The notes under the pieces: model-generated
What the model was told of the DNA's origin: nothing
The model's input: the letters and a program-made list of their open reading frames with translations, nothing else
Databases searched by the model: none
Position numbers and translations under genes: made by a program
Source: an uncultured cyanobacterium
GTDB taxonomy: Bacteria > Cyanobacteriota > Cyanobacteriia > Cyanobacteriales > FACHB-T130
DNA: 64,000 nucleotides
NCBI GenBank assembly: GCA_936920195.1
Contig: CAKZHE010000097.1
Location: 31,741-95,740, forward strand
Direction: 5' to 3'
In this document: piece after piece, positions 8,309 through 16,515 of the stretch
Numbering within the stretch: the stretch's first letter is position 1
Layout of the letters: every line of letters begins with the position of its first letter

Positions 8309-10759
8309 TTAGGATAATTGCCAAACTGTGACTGGATTTCCAACATTACCAACAACTAACGTTTTACCATCTGGATGAAAAGAAAGTGTAACTGAATGTA
8401 AAAGATTTGTTGTCATAGTTTGAATCAGCTTATAATCTTCTAAATCGCATATTTGGATTGAATTACGATTGTTATAAGCCAAAATCTTACCATCTGGACT
8501 TATAGCAAAGCATCTAACTACATTAAAATCACTTTTCAAGGTAATTTTTAGATTTCCTGTGGCTAAATCCCAAATTTTTACTCCACCTCCACCACTACTA
8601 ACTACAGTCTTTCCATCAGGAGTGATTGCTACACAACTAACTAGATCTGAATGATCTGAAAGAGTCCGAATTATTTGGTTATTTTGAAGATTCCAAATTT
8701 TAATTGTTTTATCATTACTGCCACTCACTAAAAACTTTCCATCAGGGCTAAATGCTAGAGAATTCACCTGTAACAAATGTTCACCTAAAACAGCAATCAT
8801 TTTTCTGGTATTTACATTCCATAAATAAATACCAACACTATTACCAAAAGTTTTATACTTTTTCGAGCCACCACTAGCTAAGATATTTCCATCAGGGCTA
8901 AACGCCACAGAGAAAATAGGATCTGCATATTTTTTTAGGGAAGCAATTAGGCTACGAGTTTGTATATTCCAAATTTTGACTTCTTTATCGCTACTGACAC
9001 TAGCAAGAGTTTTACTATCAGAAGTAATAGCAAGAGCAAAAATTGTATCTGAGTGTCCTCCCCAGGTAAAAATACGCTTGAAATCACCCGTATCCCAAAG
9101 AATAATTTTCCCTTTGTTGTGAGTAACTAGCGTTTTTCCATCAGGCGTAATAGGAACACCATAAATCCAGCTTGAATGTCCTGCTAGAGTGTGACGACAT
9201 TCCCATTTAATTACTGAAGTAGGTGGATCTGAAATAGATGAAGTTGAAATAGATGAAGTTGAAGTAGATGGAGTTGAAGTAGATGGAGATTGTACTTTTG
9301 GTGCTTCTATATATTGAATATTTGCTAATTCTAACTTTCGTTTTAAAAGTGCCGAACACGAAGGCGCAATCATAACTGCTATATCATTTGCCAGCCCATC
9401 AGACTTAAATGGGTTAAACTTGGATTTAGGATCATTTAACCATTCTTTGAAGGTTTCCAAATGACCAATAACAAGTTCATAATTTTTAGCTTCCCCAAAG
9501 GCTCTAGCAACAACATTTCCATTATGTTTTAATTCTGCATAGCAATCAAATGAATGGCCTGCAATTATTTTGTTCGTTGTAGTTGAAACCAATTCATAAT
9601 CCTTTCGTTTCAAATATTTTTCCCATTCTTTCCTACATTTTGTTTCTAATAAATCACGGGCATCGCCTTCAAAAACTTGTTCGGGTGCTTGTTCAAAGTA
9701 TTTTGCATGAATTTCTAAGACCGCACGTCCGTATTTTTTGCAAAATTCCCTTAATGAAGTGGCTGAGTTTATTTCAATATTTTTAATTTCTTGCCACGCT
9801 TGATTGAAGTCCTTATATCCTTTATAAGCACCTTGAATCCGATCGTCAATTTTAGATCTTATTTCCGTAAATTCGTTATTGTAGCCCTTGTTTAAATTAA
9901 TAATTGAATCACCTATAAGGCTTTCTATAACAGAATCACCTGTAATAAAATTTCCTACATTTGCTGATGTGCCTGCTAAATATATTAGCAGACGGATTTT
10001 TGAGCTAAATTCCTTTGATGCTCTTTTAATTAATCCTTTAAAAAGCAGTCTTGTTTGATCTGTCTGAGAACTAAACTTCTCTAAATGATCTAAATCATCT
10101 ATCAGATAAACAAAAGTGAATTTATGATCGATTGCGGATATTTCTGCAATTATATCAAATAAAAGATGTTCCAATGAGTCTTGATAGTTGTTGGCAATGG
10201 ATTTTTTAAAATCATTCCGAAACTGGTTCAAATTTTCAGCAGTTTTTAGTTCGGCAAATTCAGAGCCTTTAATAAATTGTCCTAGAATTTTTTCTGATTT
10301 ATTTCTGACTTCTTGTTTAAAATCTGAATTATGAAACAATTCATAAAAAGTATATGCTAGTATATGACGATAAATTTCTTCTCTAAAGTCGGGTGATTTT
10401 ATTCGGAGATCAGAAAGATTAAATTGAACCAATATAAAATGTTTTCGATGTGTGGTTTTAGTCTTTGTTAATTCATGCAAGTATGTTAATAGAGAAGTTT
10501 TCCCACTGCCCCGTGAAGCAGCAACGAATCTAAATGTAAAATAGCCGTCATCAAAAGTATGCTTGAGATCGTCTTTAAGTAGCCCATTTATAGTAGATAT
10601 CTCTCGCCCTGATAAACTTTTAGCAGTGGAACCTTCCCCTACTGAACCCGGAAGTCTCACAGTTCTTTCAATGCTAATATCCTCAATTAGTCCAGCACCT
10701 CCTTGAACATTATTGAGAAAGTCTTGAATGAATCTTTTTTTACCTGTATCTTCTGGCAT
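8309..10759 (-). CDS. P-loop NTPase - PD-(D/E)XK nuclease-like - WD40 fusion protein
   Basis: 816 aa and no family name known to me. Domains in order: an NTPase at about 60-350, with Walker A ASRGSGKT (81-88) and Walker B FVYLIDDLDH (Asp221/Asp222). A region at about 370-490 has the spacing of a PD-(D/E)XK nuclease: Asp405 in SFDCYAEL, then Glu423-x-Lys425 in FGEAKN, then a hydrophobic strand AVMIAPS. A Ser/Thr-rich linker at about 489-515 is encoded by near-perfect 18-bp repeats (9229-9290). Seven WD40 blades (about 517-816) mostly end in W-N/D, enough for one propeller. The start lies 3 bp after the stop of the upstream gene, so the two form an operon. Codon use is AT-rich compared with neighbours. 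An antiviral or other sensor-triggered nuclease is my inference. Confidence 0.8.
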   Translation of the reverse strand: MPEDTGKKRFIQDFLNNVQGGAGLIEDISIERTVRLPGSVGEGSTAKSLSGREISTINGLLKDDLKHTFDDGYFTFRFVAASRGSGKTSLLTYLHELTKTKTTHRKHFILVQFNLSDLRIKSPDFREEIYRHILAYTFYELFHNSDFKQEVRNKSEKILGQFIKGSEFAELKTAENLNQFRNDFKKSIANNYQDSLEHLLFDIIAEISAIDHKFTFVYLIDDLDHLEKFSSQTDQTRLLFKGLIKRASKEFSSKIRLLIYLAGTSANVGNFITGDSVIESLIGDSIINLNKGYNNEFTEIRSKIDDRIQGAYKGYKDFNQAWQEIKNIEINSATSLREFCKKYGRAVLEIHAKYFEQAPEQVFEGDARDLLETKCRKEWEKYLKRKDYELVSTTTNKIIAGHSFDCYAELKHNGNVVARAFGEAKNYELVIGHLETFKEWLNDPKSKFNPFKSDGLANDIAVMIAPSCSALLKRKLELANIQYIEAPKVQSPSTSTPSTSTSSISTSSISDPPTSVIKWECRHTLAGHSSWIYGVPITPDGKTLVTHNKGKIILWDTGDFKRIFTWGGHSDTIFALAITSDSKTLASVSSDKEVKIWNIQTRSLIASLKKYADPIFSVAFSPDGNILASGGSKKYKTFGNSVGIYLWNVNTRKMIAVLGEHLLQVNSLAFSPDGKFLVSGSNDKTIKIWNLQNNQIIRTLSDHSDLVSCVAITPDGKTVVSSGGGGVKIWDLATGNLKITLKSDFNVVRCFAISPDGKILAYNNRNSIQICDLEDYKLIQTMTTNLLHSVTLSFHPDGKTLVVGNVGNPVTVWQLS

Positions 10760-10762
10760 TGC

Positions 10763-11335
10763 TTATTCCGCCCATTGAATTAGTTCTTGATCTCTTTCAA
10801 TCACCGCAAAAATCTTGCCTGTGGATTTAAGCTGTTCAAAATATTGGTTTAACTTGGATTTAGAGATAGTATGTTGTGCGGAGAAATCTTGGCAAAGTTT
10901 TTGGCTGCGAATAGCCACTACTCCCCTTAACTCCTGTTGTCTTCTCTCCTCCATATAAAGTGCTTTGAATTCTTCCACAAAAGTCTCGAAATCCATCTCG
11001 TCAACAGCGGCAATAGTGCTGCCTGCCGATTGATATTGAATGCCTTTGAGCAAAAGGTTAAGGATTTTGTAACCTTTGGAGGCAGTGAATTGATAAACTG
11101 TGGTACTCAAATTAGCAAACAAGATTTGCTCGCTTTCTTCCGTGAGGCGAATTTGCCCTTTTTTGGGAGATGCGATCGCCCCCTGTTGACACAATTCTTG
11201 ACAAAGGCGTTCGGCATCCTTTTGGAATTGTTTAGGTAAACTTTTTTTAACTTGACCTTGGGTTGCCTTACCATTTTTGGAGTAAGCAACCGCGTGGAGT
11301 AAGTAAAGTAGATGCTCTGTTGCCAGATCAGTCAT
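10763..11335 (-). CDS. Hypothetical winged-helix-like protein, partner of the NTPase-nuclease-WD40 gene
   Basis: 190 aa from the ATG at 11335, which has AGAGGA 8 nt upstream. The GTG seven codons earlier (11356) is less likely. No named domain. The first about 75 residues (MTDLATEHLLYLLHAVAYSK, QGQVKKSLPKQFQKDAERLCQELCQQGAI, IRLTEESEQIL) read as a winged helix-turn-helix. The last 45 (HTISKSKLNQYFEQLKSTGKI) look like a second one. The middle is helical and acidic (DEMDFETFVEEFKALYMEER). Its stop lies 3 bp before the downstream start. It could be a regulator or a structural cofactor. Confidence 0.65.
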   Translation of the reverse strand: MTDLATEHLLYLLHAVAYSKNGKATQGQVKKSLPKQFQKDAERLCQELCQQGAIASPKKGQIRLTEESEQILFANLSTTVYQFTASKGYKILNLLLKGIQYQSAGSTIAAVDEMDFETFVEEFKALYMEERRQQELRGVVAIRSQKLCQDFSAQHTISKSKLNQYFEQLKSTGKIFAVIERDQELIQWAE

Positions 11336-11508
11336 AGATAAATTCCTCTTTGGCACTCACCGGAGCGCATCTAATTTTTTAAATTATAGGACTAAAACGT
11401 TACCCTCTCTATTTATATAGACTAAAATTTCACAAAAATTTTATAAATTGTCAATATCTACTCAATATGATATAAACAAAAACTAACTGGTTGAACTGGT
11501 TCCTAGTA

Positions 11509-11541
11509 GTAGGCGGTGCGTTACGCTAACGCACCGCCTAC
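11509..11541. repeat. Perfect 15-bp-stem palindrome, GGTGCGTTA family
   Basis: GTAGGCGGTGCGTTA (11509-11523) and its exact complement (11527-11541) are separated by only CGC. It is the most perfect copy of the dispersed family also seen at 5220, 31255 and 62081. Confidence 0.85.
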
Positions 11542-11754
11542 CAGTTAACTAACGCAACTCTTTGTGTCTTTGTGCCTTGGTGGTGTCAGAATATTTTCAT
11601 AACAGAAGCGATCGCGCTTAAGGCTGGAACCCTTGCGAATAAAGAGATCACCCCTACTGCTTCAAAAGGGGGGAACAAGAGATCTTCTCAAAGCCACCCT
11701 TTTTCAGGGGGATTTAGAGGGATCTAAACTTAGAACGGTAGCCATAAAAACCAA

Positions 11755-11815
11755 AATGTGGATGAAGATGAGCGATCGCACCTCTGCCCACAAAAGAGCG
11801 ATAATTATGGTCAAT
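11755..11815 (+). repeat. 61-bp direct repeat, left copy
   Basis: It begins AATGTGGATGAAGATGAGCG and ends TTATGGTCAAT. The right copy at 12616-12676 differs at only two positions by eye. The pair brackets exactly the JAMM gene and its small partner. Confidence 0.9.
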
Positions 11816-11823
11816 GATGAGTT

Positions 11824-12309
11824 ATGCTATCAGATGATTTGACACAATCATCAAAAAGCTCCTATTTACGTCAGTCAATGAATCAAGGATACGCGGAAAT
11901 ATTAAACAATCCTTTAGTTTCTGCACAATTAAAGCAAGCTTGGGAAGATTCTAAACCTGGAGTAACTGGCGGACACGAAGAAGGCGGTTTCATTTTGAAA
12001 GATTCAGTAGGAAATCTCAGTGTTGTGCGATGGTCACTCGGCAATCAGAATAGTATCGTTCTGCCTTCTCATCCAAAGTGTAAAATTGGGGAAGGCGCTA
12101 TTGTTGCGTCGTTTCACACTCATCCCAATACAGGAGGCGATTATTTGCAAGAACCTAGTGAGACAGATAAGCGTGCGGTTAGAGACGATCCCGATTTAAA
12201 GGGAGCCTTTTACGTAGGAGAGTTTGTGATTTCGCAAGCAAAAATCTATCTAATTGCACCAAATGGACAAGTAAGTGAGATTTCGGATACATCTATCATT
12301 CTAGGTTGA
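11824..12309 (+). CDS. JAB/JAMM-like metalloprotease domain protein
   Basis: 161 aa. The zinc-site pattern is visible: Glu52/Glu53 in GHEEGGFIL, His98-x-His100 in ASFHTHPN, then SETD with Ser112 and Asp115. This is the E-x(n)-H-[ST]-H-P-x(n)-S-x2-D layout of JAMM/MPN+ proteases, with a slightly long H-to-S spacing. JAMM proteases cut isopeptide or peptide bonds next to ubiquitin-like or toxin-type domains. No ubiquitin-like, E1 or E2 gene lies nearby. The start is uncertain: the ATG at 11878 is an alternative. A small gene follows 16 bp downstream, and direct repeats flank both. Confidence 0.75.
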   Translation: MLSDDLTQSSKSSYLRQSMNQGYAEILNNPLVSAQLKQAWEDSKPGVTGGHEEGGFILKDSVGNLSVVRWSLGNQNSIVLPSHPKCKIGEGAIVASFHTHPNTGGDYLQEPSETDKRAVRDDPDLKGAFYVGEFVISQAKIYLIAPNGQVSEISDTSIILG

Positions 12310-12325
12310 AAAGTGGAAGCTAATT

Positions 12326-12595
12326 ATGAGTGCAATATTGAGTTCAGATGTGCTTCAAGATGATATTGCCGTTGCAATTGCTCGTGCGATCGCGGCTGCT
12401 AATAAACGTGCCCGTGAGTTGAATATTGATGTAATGCAAAGCATCATCAGCCTGACGCAGTATCCTCAGAATGATAGCTGGGTATGGCGAGTGAACTATG
12501 GGGCAAAAGATTATATTGGGCGACGAGGTGGGGATTTAATTATCGAAGTTAATCCAGAGGATATTAGCATCCAGAGAGTGCTTTGGGGGCAATAG
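12326..12595 (+). CDS. Small hypothetical protein paired with the JAMM gene
   Basis: 89 aa, not recognised. It has an N-terminal alanine-rich helix (DDIAVAIARAIAAANKRAREL) and then strands with aromatic and charged residues (DSWVWRVNYGAKDYIGRRGGDLIIEV, IQRVLWGQ). It is co-directional and 16 bp downstream of the JAMM gene, probably one transcript. It could be an immunity protein, a substrate or a cofactor; the sequence does not decide. Confidence 0.6.
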   Translation: MSAILSSDVLQDDIAVAIARAIAAANKRARELNIDVMQSIISLTQYPQNDSWVWRVNYGAKDYIGRRGGDLIIEVNPEDISIQRVLWGQ

Positions 12596-12615
12596 ATACA
12601 GCGCGGTTGAACGCT

Positions 12616-12676
12616 AATGTGGATGACAATGAGCGATCGCACCTCTGCCCACAAAAGAGCGATAATTATGGTCAAT
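12616..12676 (+). repeat. 61-bp direct repeat, right copy
   Basis: Second copy of the repeat at 11755-11815, in the same orientation, with 59 of 61 positions matching by eye. It ends 7 bp before the 3' end of the convergent DUF3598 gene. Confidence 0.9.
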
Positions 12677-12683
12677 CGAGTAA

Positions 12684-13526
12684 TTAACTGATTTTTCGTT
12701 CGGTGACTAAAGTCAAACTCACCCATCCCCCCCGCTCGTCATAGCGACGAATTAACCGCTGACGTAAATTATCAGCAATTAACCATCCCGCCTCTAACAA
12801 AAACGGAGTGTGGCGCGGAATAATTAAAGGTGTATGACAAGAAGCTCCCCCAGGTAATAACAATACTTGGACGGGATATCTCCCTTGGTCAAATAAAAGC
12901 CGAGAACCTGAAATTGTCGCTGTGGAAGCTAATTCAAAGTTAGGTGCAGTTAACTTTTGGGAGAAGCGATCGCCCTGCATTTGCAATAATAGATTGGTAG
13001 GATAAACATCAGGCGATCGCATATCCGCATACATTGTTACCGCCTCCCCTTGCCATTCCCCCAACAACAGGTCTAAACTTAAAGGCGATCGCGCTACCAT
13101 CGGCATATTTTGCCTAACTTCCCGAATTAAAGTTATCCTTGCCAAATTGCTGTCAGTATCAAACATCGTCACCAACCGCAACCGACAATCGCCCTCAATA
13201 AAACCAAACTCGGCTCCAAACTCTGCCAATGGACTAAATTGCATCGAACCTTGGGAAAAAGCTCCATTATCAAAAAACAGTATGCTGCGACTTAAGGAAC
13301 TGTATTCCAACACCTTTTCTGATTCCAAGTTCCCCGTTGCCGCCTCAAAATATTGAAGCGTTTGCCGGATAGTAGAATTACCAGCCAAACCTTGAAACGT
13401 CACCAAACTGGGAATATCTTCCCGCAATTCCCCCTCCGGCGAAAGTCGCGTAAACGAACCTTGCCAAGCACCCAGATGCTGTAATAAATTTGACCATTGG
13501 GAACCAAAATTAGTTTCTGTCATCAA
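12684..13526 (-). CDS. DUF3598 family protein
   Basis: 280 aa with two similar beta-rich halves, each starting with the lipocalin-like W-x-G element: HLGAWQGSFTRLSPEG near residue 17 and LLGEWQGEAVTMYADM near 150. This fits DUF3598, a family found mainly in cyanobacteria and plastids and related to calycin-fold proteins. Function is unknown. It is divergent from the dehydrogenase gene, with 34 bp between starts, so the two share a short promoter region. Confidence 0.8.
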   Translation of the reverse strand: MMTETNFGSQWSNLLQHLGAWQGSFTRLSPEGELREDIPSLVTFQGLAGNSTIRQTLQYFEAATGNLESEKVLEYSSLSRSILFFDNGAFSQGSMQFSPLAEFGAEFGFIEGDCRLRLVTMFDTDSNLARITLIREVRQNMPMVARSPLSLDLLLGEWQGEAVTMYADMRSPDVYPTNLLLQMQGDRFSQKLTAPNFELASTATISGSRLLFDQGRYPVQVLLLPGGASCHTPLIIPRHTPFLLEAGWLIADNLRQRLIRRYDERGGWVSLTLVTERKIS

Positions 13527-13560
13527 AGTTCAACCATAATTTTCAACTAAGTAAAATAGC

Positions 13561-14556
13561 ATGAAAGTAGCTGTATTCAACACCAAATCCTACGACCAAC
13601 AGTTTTTGGAAACCACTAACCAAAAATATCATCACGAATTACGATTTTTTACCCCTAACCTCACTCTCGATACTGCCATTCTAGCCGATGGTTTTTCAGC
13701 AGTCTGTGTCTTCATTAATGACAATCTCAATCGGGAACTGATTGCTAAATTAGCCTCCCAAGGAATCAAACTGATTGCTACTCGCTCCGCAGGCTTTAAT
13801 CATATTGATTTAGCAGCAACTAAGGAAGCAGGTATTACAGTCGTGCGAGTGCCAGCCTATTCCCCCTATGCAGTTGCCGAACACGCCGTTGGACTAATTT
13901 TAACGCTCAATCGCAAAATTCATCGTGCTTACAATCGAGTTCGGGATGATAACTTCTCTCTGGAAGGATTGTTAGGTTTTGATTTGCATGGTGCGACAGT
14001 GGGAATAGTTGGAACTGGCAAAATTGGACAATGTTTTGCCAGCATTATGAAAGGATTTGGTTGTCATCTCTTGGCTTATGATGTTTATCAAAATCCTGGT
14101 TGTTTGGAGCTAGGAGTAAAATATTGCGAATTTTTAGAACTGCTTGCTCAATCAGATATTGTCTCTCTCCATTGTCCACTCACTCCGGAAACCCATCATT
14201 TGATTAATCCTACTTCCTTAACGCATCTCAAACGAGGTGCAATGTTGATTAATACCAGTCGGGGCGGTTTAATTGATACTGCTGCTGTCATTAGTGCCAT
14301 CAAAACCGGACAAATTGGTTATTTGGGCATTGATGTTTATGAACGAGAAGAAAACCTCTTTTTTGAAGATTTATCCGATACAGTAATTCAAGATGATGTC
14401 TTCCAATTATTACAATCTTTTCCCAATGTAGTAATTACCGCCCATCAAGCATTCTTTACCCGCAATGCCCTAGAAAATATTGCCGAGACTACCCTGAACA
14501 ATATTACTGAATTTGAACAAGGTAAGCAATGTTTAAACATAGTTACTGCCAGCTAG
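13561..14556 (+). CDS. ldhA: D-lactate dehydrogenase-type 2-hydroxyacid dehydrogenase
   Basis: 331 aa. Reduces pyruvate to D-lactate with NADH, a fermentative reaction. The Rossmann loop GIVGTGKIG is near residue 148. The catalytic triad is present: Arg in INTSRGGLID (about 234), Glu in DVYEREENLFF (about 263) and His in ITAHQAFFT (about 296). The EENLFFED insertion and the ending resemble LdhA/Ddh rather than PGDH or glyoxylate reductase. It stands alone, with a repeat-rich 3' region. Confidence 0.88.
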   Translation: MKVAVFNTKSYDQQFLETTNQKYHHELRFFTPNLTLDTAILADGFSAVCVFINDNLNRELIAKLASQGIKLIATRSAGFNHIDLAATKEAGITVVRVPAYSPYAVAEHAVGLILTLNRKIHRAYNRVRDDNFSLEGLLGFDLHGATVGIVGTGKIGQCFASIMKGFGCHLLAYDVYQNPGCLELGVKYCEFLELLAQSDIVSLHCPLTPETHHLINPTSLTHLKRGAMLINTSRGGLIDTAAVISAIKTGQIGYLGIDVYEREENLFFEDLSDTVIQDDVFQLLQSFPNVVITAHQAFFTRNALENIAETTLNNITEFEQGKQCLNIVTAS

Positions 14557-14576
14557 AACTCAATTTATAGCGCTTT

Positions 14577-14690
14577 GTAGGGGCAATCCCCCCGTGGTTG
14601 CCCCTATTTCTAGGATAGTTGCGTAAGTTCTGATTCATCAGTGGTTTGTTGGGTTTTGCTGTCGCGCAACCCAACCTACAAATATTAGAA
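14577..14690. repeat. Two dispersed hairpin repeats (GGGGCAA and GTTGGGT families)
   Basis: GTAGGGGCAATCCCCCCG followed by TGGTTGCCCC forms a hairpin at 14578-14606. A second hairpin at about 14649-14683 pairs GTTGGGTTTTGC with GCAACCCAACCTAC. Related copies are at 20350, 21721, 29907 and 62203 (first type) and at 21778, 44601 and 63859 (second type). They follow ldhA and precede a convergent gene. Confidence 0.7.
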
Positions 14691-14722
14691 ATGTTCTAGC
14701 GGGCATGATGTTTTAGATCGTC

Positions 14723-15112
14723 TTACTGGGCATTTTTAACTGCCAGAAATTGCCGTAGACTTAATAAGCTAAATGTCTGCCCCAAATTTAGCGGCAGCAA
14801 AGAAATCCCTTCTAAACGGGATTGCACCCAACTGTCTCCCCACATCCATTCGTGATAGCCGTCAATCCCTTGGCTCAAAATTAGGCGCAAAGAGGTAGAA
14901 TCGACAATATCTACTTGATGTTGAATTGCTACCGGACCAATATAGCTAGTAAAAGTTAAACCGGAATGTAGTTTTTCTGGCAATCCATCAGGGAAATTTT
15001 GACTCCATAACCATTGACGCAATTGGGAGGGACGTAATAAGCTGTCACCAATGGTATCGGCAGAGGCGGCTAATTCAATGCGGAGATGGGTTTTTTGAAA
15101 GGTTCCCAGCAT
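14723..15112 (-). CDS. SRPBCC-like (START/Bet v1-type) hypothetical protein
   Basis: 129 aa. The layout looks like a small SRPBCC-fold protein: a first strand THLRIELAASADTIGDSLL, a helix with PSQLRQWLW, a run of strands (GLTFTSYIGPVAIQHQVDIV, SLRLILSQGIDGYHEWMWG) and a C-terminal helix SLLSLRQFLAVK. No ligand or function can be assigned. It is divergent from coaE, with 47 bp between the chosen starts. Confidence 0.55.
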   Translation of the reverse strand: MLGTFQKTHLRIELAASADTIGDSLLRPSQLRQWLWSQNFPDGLPEKLHSGLTFTSYIGPVAIQHQVDIVDSTSLRLILSQGIDGYHEWMWGDSWVQSRLEGISLLPLNLGQTFSLLSLRQFLAVKNAQ

Positions 15113-15159
15113 AAAATAAATTATATTTGGCTATTTGGGTAAATTATAGCGAAAATCTG

Positions 15160-15777
15160 ATGAGCGATCGCCTTTCCATCCCACCACCACGGATTATCGG
15201 TTTAACCGGAGGTATTGCTACGGGTAAAACTACTGTAGCTAATTATTTGGCAGATGTCTATCACTTACCAATTCTCGATGCGGATATTTATGCGCGGGAG
15301 GCGGTGCAACCAGAATCGGCAATTTTTCACCGGATTGTGGAACGCTACGGTACAAGTATAGTTTTACCAGATGGGACGCTCAACCGTCCAGAGTTGGGAA
15401 AAATCATTTTTAGTAATATTGATGAGCGGAGGTGGCTAGAAGCACAAATTCATCCTTTTGTGCGCGATCGCCTAATTTCTGTTTCTCAAATGGAAATGGC
15501 AAAATCTGCTGATAAAATAGTCATGGTTGTGCCTTTATTGTTTGAAGCTCAAATAACTAATTTAGTTACAGAGATTTGGGTAGTTAACTGTCCTTTAGAG
15601 CGACAATTACAAAGATTAATGTTACGCGATCGCCTTTCCAATGAGCAAGCCATGAATCGCATTAATAGCCAAATGCCATTATCAGAAAAGTGCGATCGCG
15701 CTGATATTGTCCTCGATAATTCTTCTACTTTAGAATTTTTATTACTCCAGATAGATTCAGCTATAATTCAAGATTAA
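15160..15777 (+). CDS. coaE: Dephospho-CoA kinase
   Basis: 205 aa. Catalyses the last step of coenzyme A synthesis. The P-loop GLTGGIATGKTTVANYL is near the N-terminus, then LDADIYAREAV (substrate site), RPELGKIIF, and the helical lid with DRLSNEQAMNRINSQM. The ATG at 15160 is used; an upstream in-frame TTG at 15127 would add 11 residues not typical of the family. The stop abuts the end of the convergent PIN pseudogene. Confidence 0.92.
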   Translation: MSDRLSIPPPRIIGLTGGIATGKTTVANYLADVYHLPILDADIYAREAVQPESAIFHRIVERYGTSIVLPDGTLNRPELGKIIFSNIDERRWLEAQIHPFVRDRLISVSQMEMAKSADKIVMVVPLLFEAQITNLVTEIWVVNCPLERQLQRLMLRDRLSNEQAMNRINSQMPLSEKCDRADIVLDNSSTLEFLLLQIDSAIIQD

Positions 15778-16111
15778 TTATTTCTTATTTTTGGGCTTTT
15801 TATTAGTTTTTTGTGGAAGCGATCGCCCAACATTCATATTCCATCCTAATACGCGAATATGATTAAAATTAATGACATCAATTTCTTGTCTGCCCAAGTA
15901 GTCGGCAAGCCTCAAATCATCAGTTAACACTAATCAAAACTCTAACTAATAAATCGTAATCTTCTGGCAAGAATGTTTCAGTTCTTTTGAATTTTGCTAT
16001 TCGCTCTCTATTTGCAGTACCAACAAACCAAAGAACTAAAATATTGGTGTCCACCAAAATTCCCTTATGTTGGTACTTACTGAGTAGAGAATTAAAATCG
16101 TTTATGTCCAT
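15778..16111 (-). pseudogene. Broken PIN-domain toxin gene
   Basis: The first 63 codons (16111 down to 15920) give a good PIN start: KGILVDTNILVLWFVGTANRERI, then FLPEDYDLLVRVL. They stop soon after. In another frame, directly overlapping, the PIN C-terminus continues: VLTDDLRLADYLGRQEIDV then INFNHIRVLGW, ending at 15778. The central part of a normal 150-180 aa PIN protein is missing. An internal deletion with frameshift is the simplest explanation. It overlaps the end of its partner gene by 10 bp. Confidence 0.8.
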
Positions 16112-16404
16112 GATAAATCGCGGATTTTCATTGATTTCATTTGGCCTGTCTCAGAATCAATTTCAAATATTTTATATTGTCTTTCTGGCTTGAGCGATTC
16201 ACCCGCCGCAAATATTCCTAAATTTGAGATTGATTCTTTAGAAATAGGGATAATAAAACTCAAAGTAATTACCCACAAACTTTTATCCTCAGATAATTCA
16301 ACTTCTTCAAGTCTGAGATCAAGTACATGACCACCGATCAAATCTGCCATCGACTGTAAAGATTTTTGGGCAGCTATTACTGCCTCTCGGACATCAATTG
16401 TCAT
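16102..16404 (-). CDS. Hypothetical partner of the PIN gene
   Basis: About 100 aa from MTIDVREAVIAAQKS; a longer in-frame start exists at 16485. Helical N-terminus, then strands (VLDLRLEEVELSEDKSLWVI, ERQYKIFEIDSETGQM). I do not recognise a family. It shares 10 bp with the PIN gene, in the usual first-gene position of such pairs, and may be its antitoxin or a cofactor. It is intact while the toxin is broken, as expected if only the toxin was selected against. Confidence 0.6.
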   Translation of the reverse strand: MTIDVREAVIAAQKSLQSMADLIGGHVLDLRLEEVELSEDKSLWVITLSFIIPISKESISNLGIFAAGESLKPERQYKIFEIDSETGQMKSMKIRDLSWT

Positions 16405-16515
16405 AGCCGATCTACCTTTTCTTAACTCCAAAACATTGTGATGGTTACTCACCATTATTTTAAGCGATGCAGTGGGAATAGTCAAATACTCAATTTGACA
16501 ATGACCACGTTTTAT

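Larger units (their letters stand above)
11336..11823. other. 488-bp repeat-rich intergenic region
   Basis: No convincing gene. It holds the palindrome at 11509-11541, a stretch at about 11640-11730 resembling the common cyanobacterial AAAGGGGGGAA/CAGGGGGATTTAGAGGGAT repeats, and the first 61-bp direct repeat at 11755-11815. The AT-rich part (11380-11480) next to the minus-strand operon probably contains its promoter. Confidence 0.5.

Noticed and set aside
11633..11842. A 69-codon plus-strand frame ahead of the JAMM gene
   Set aside because: It runs through common repeat sequence and most of the 61-bp direct repeat, with no ribosome-binding site and no protein-like composition.
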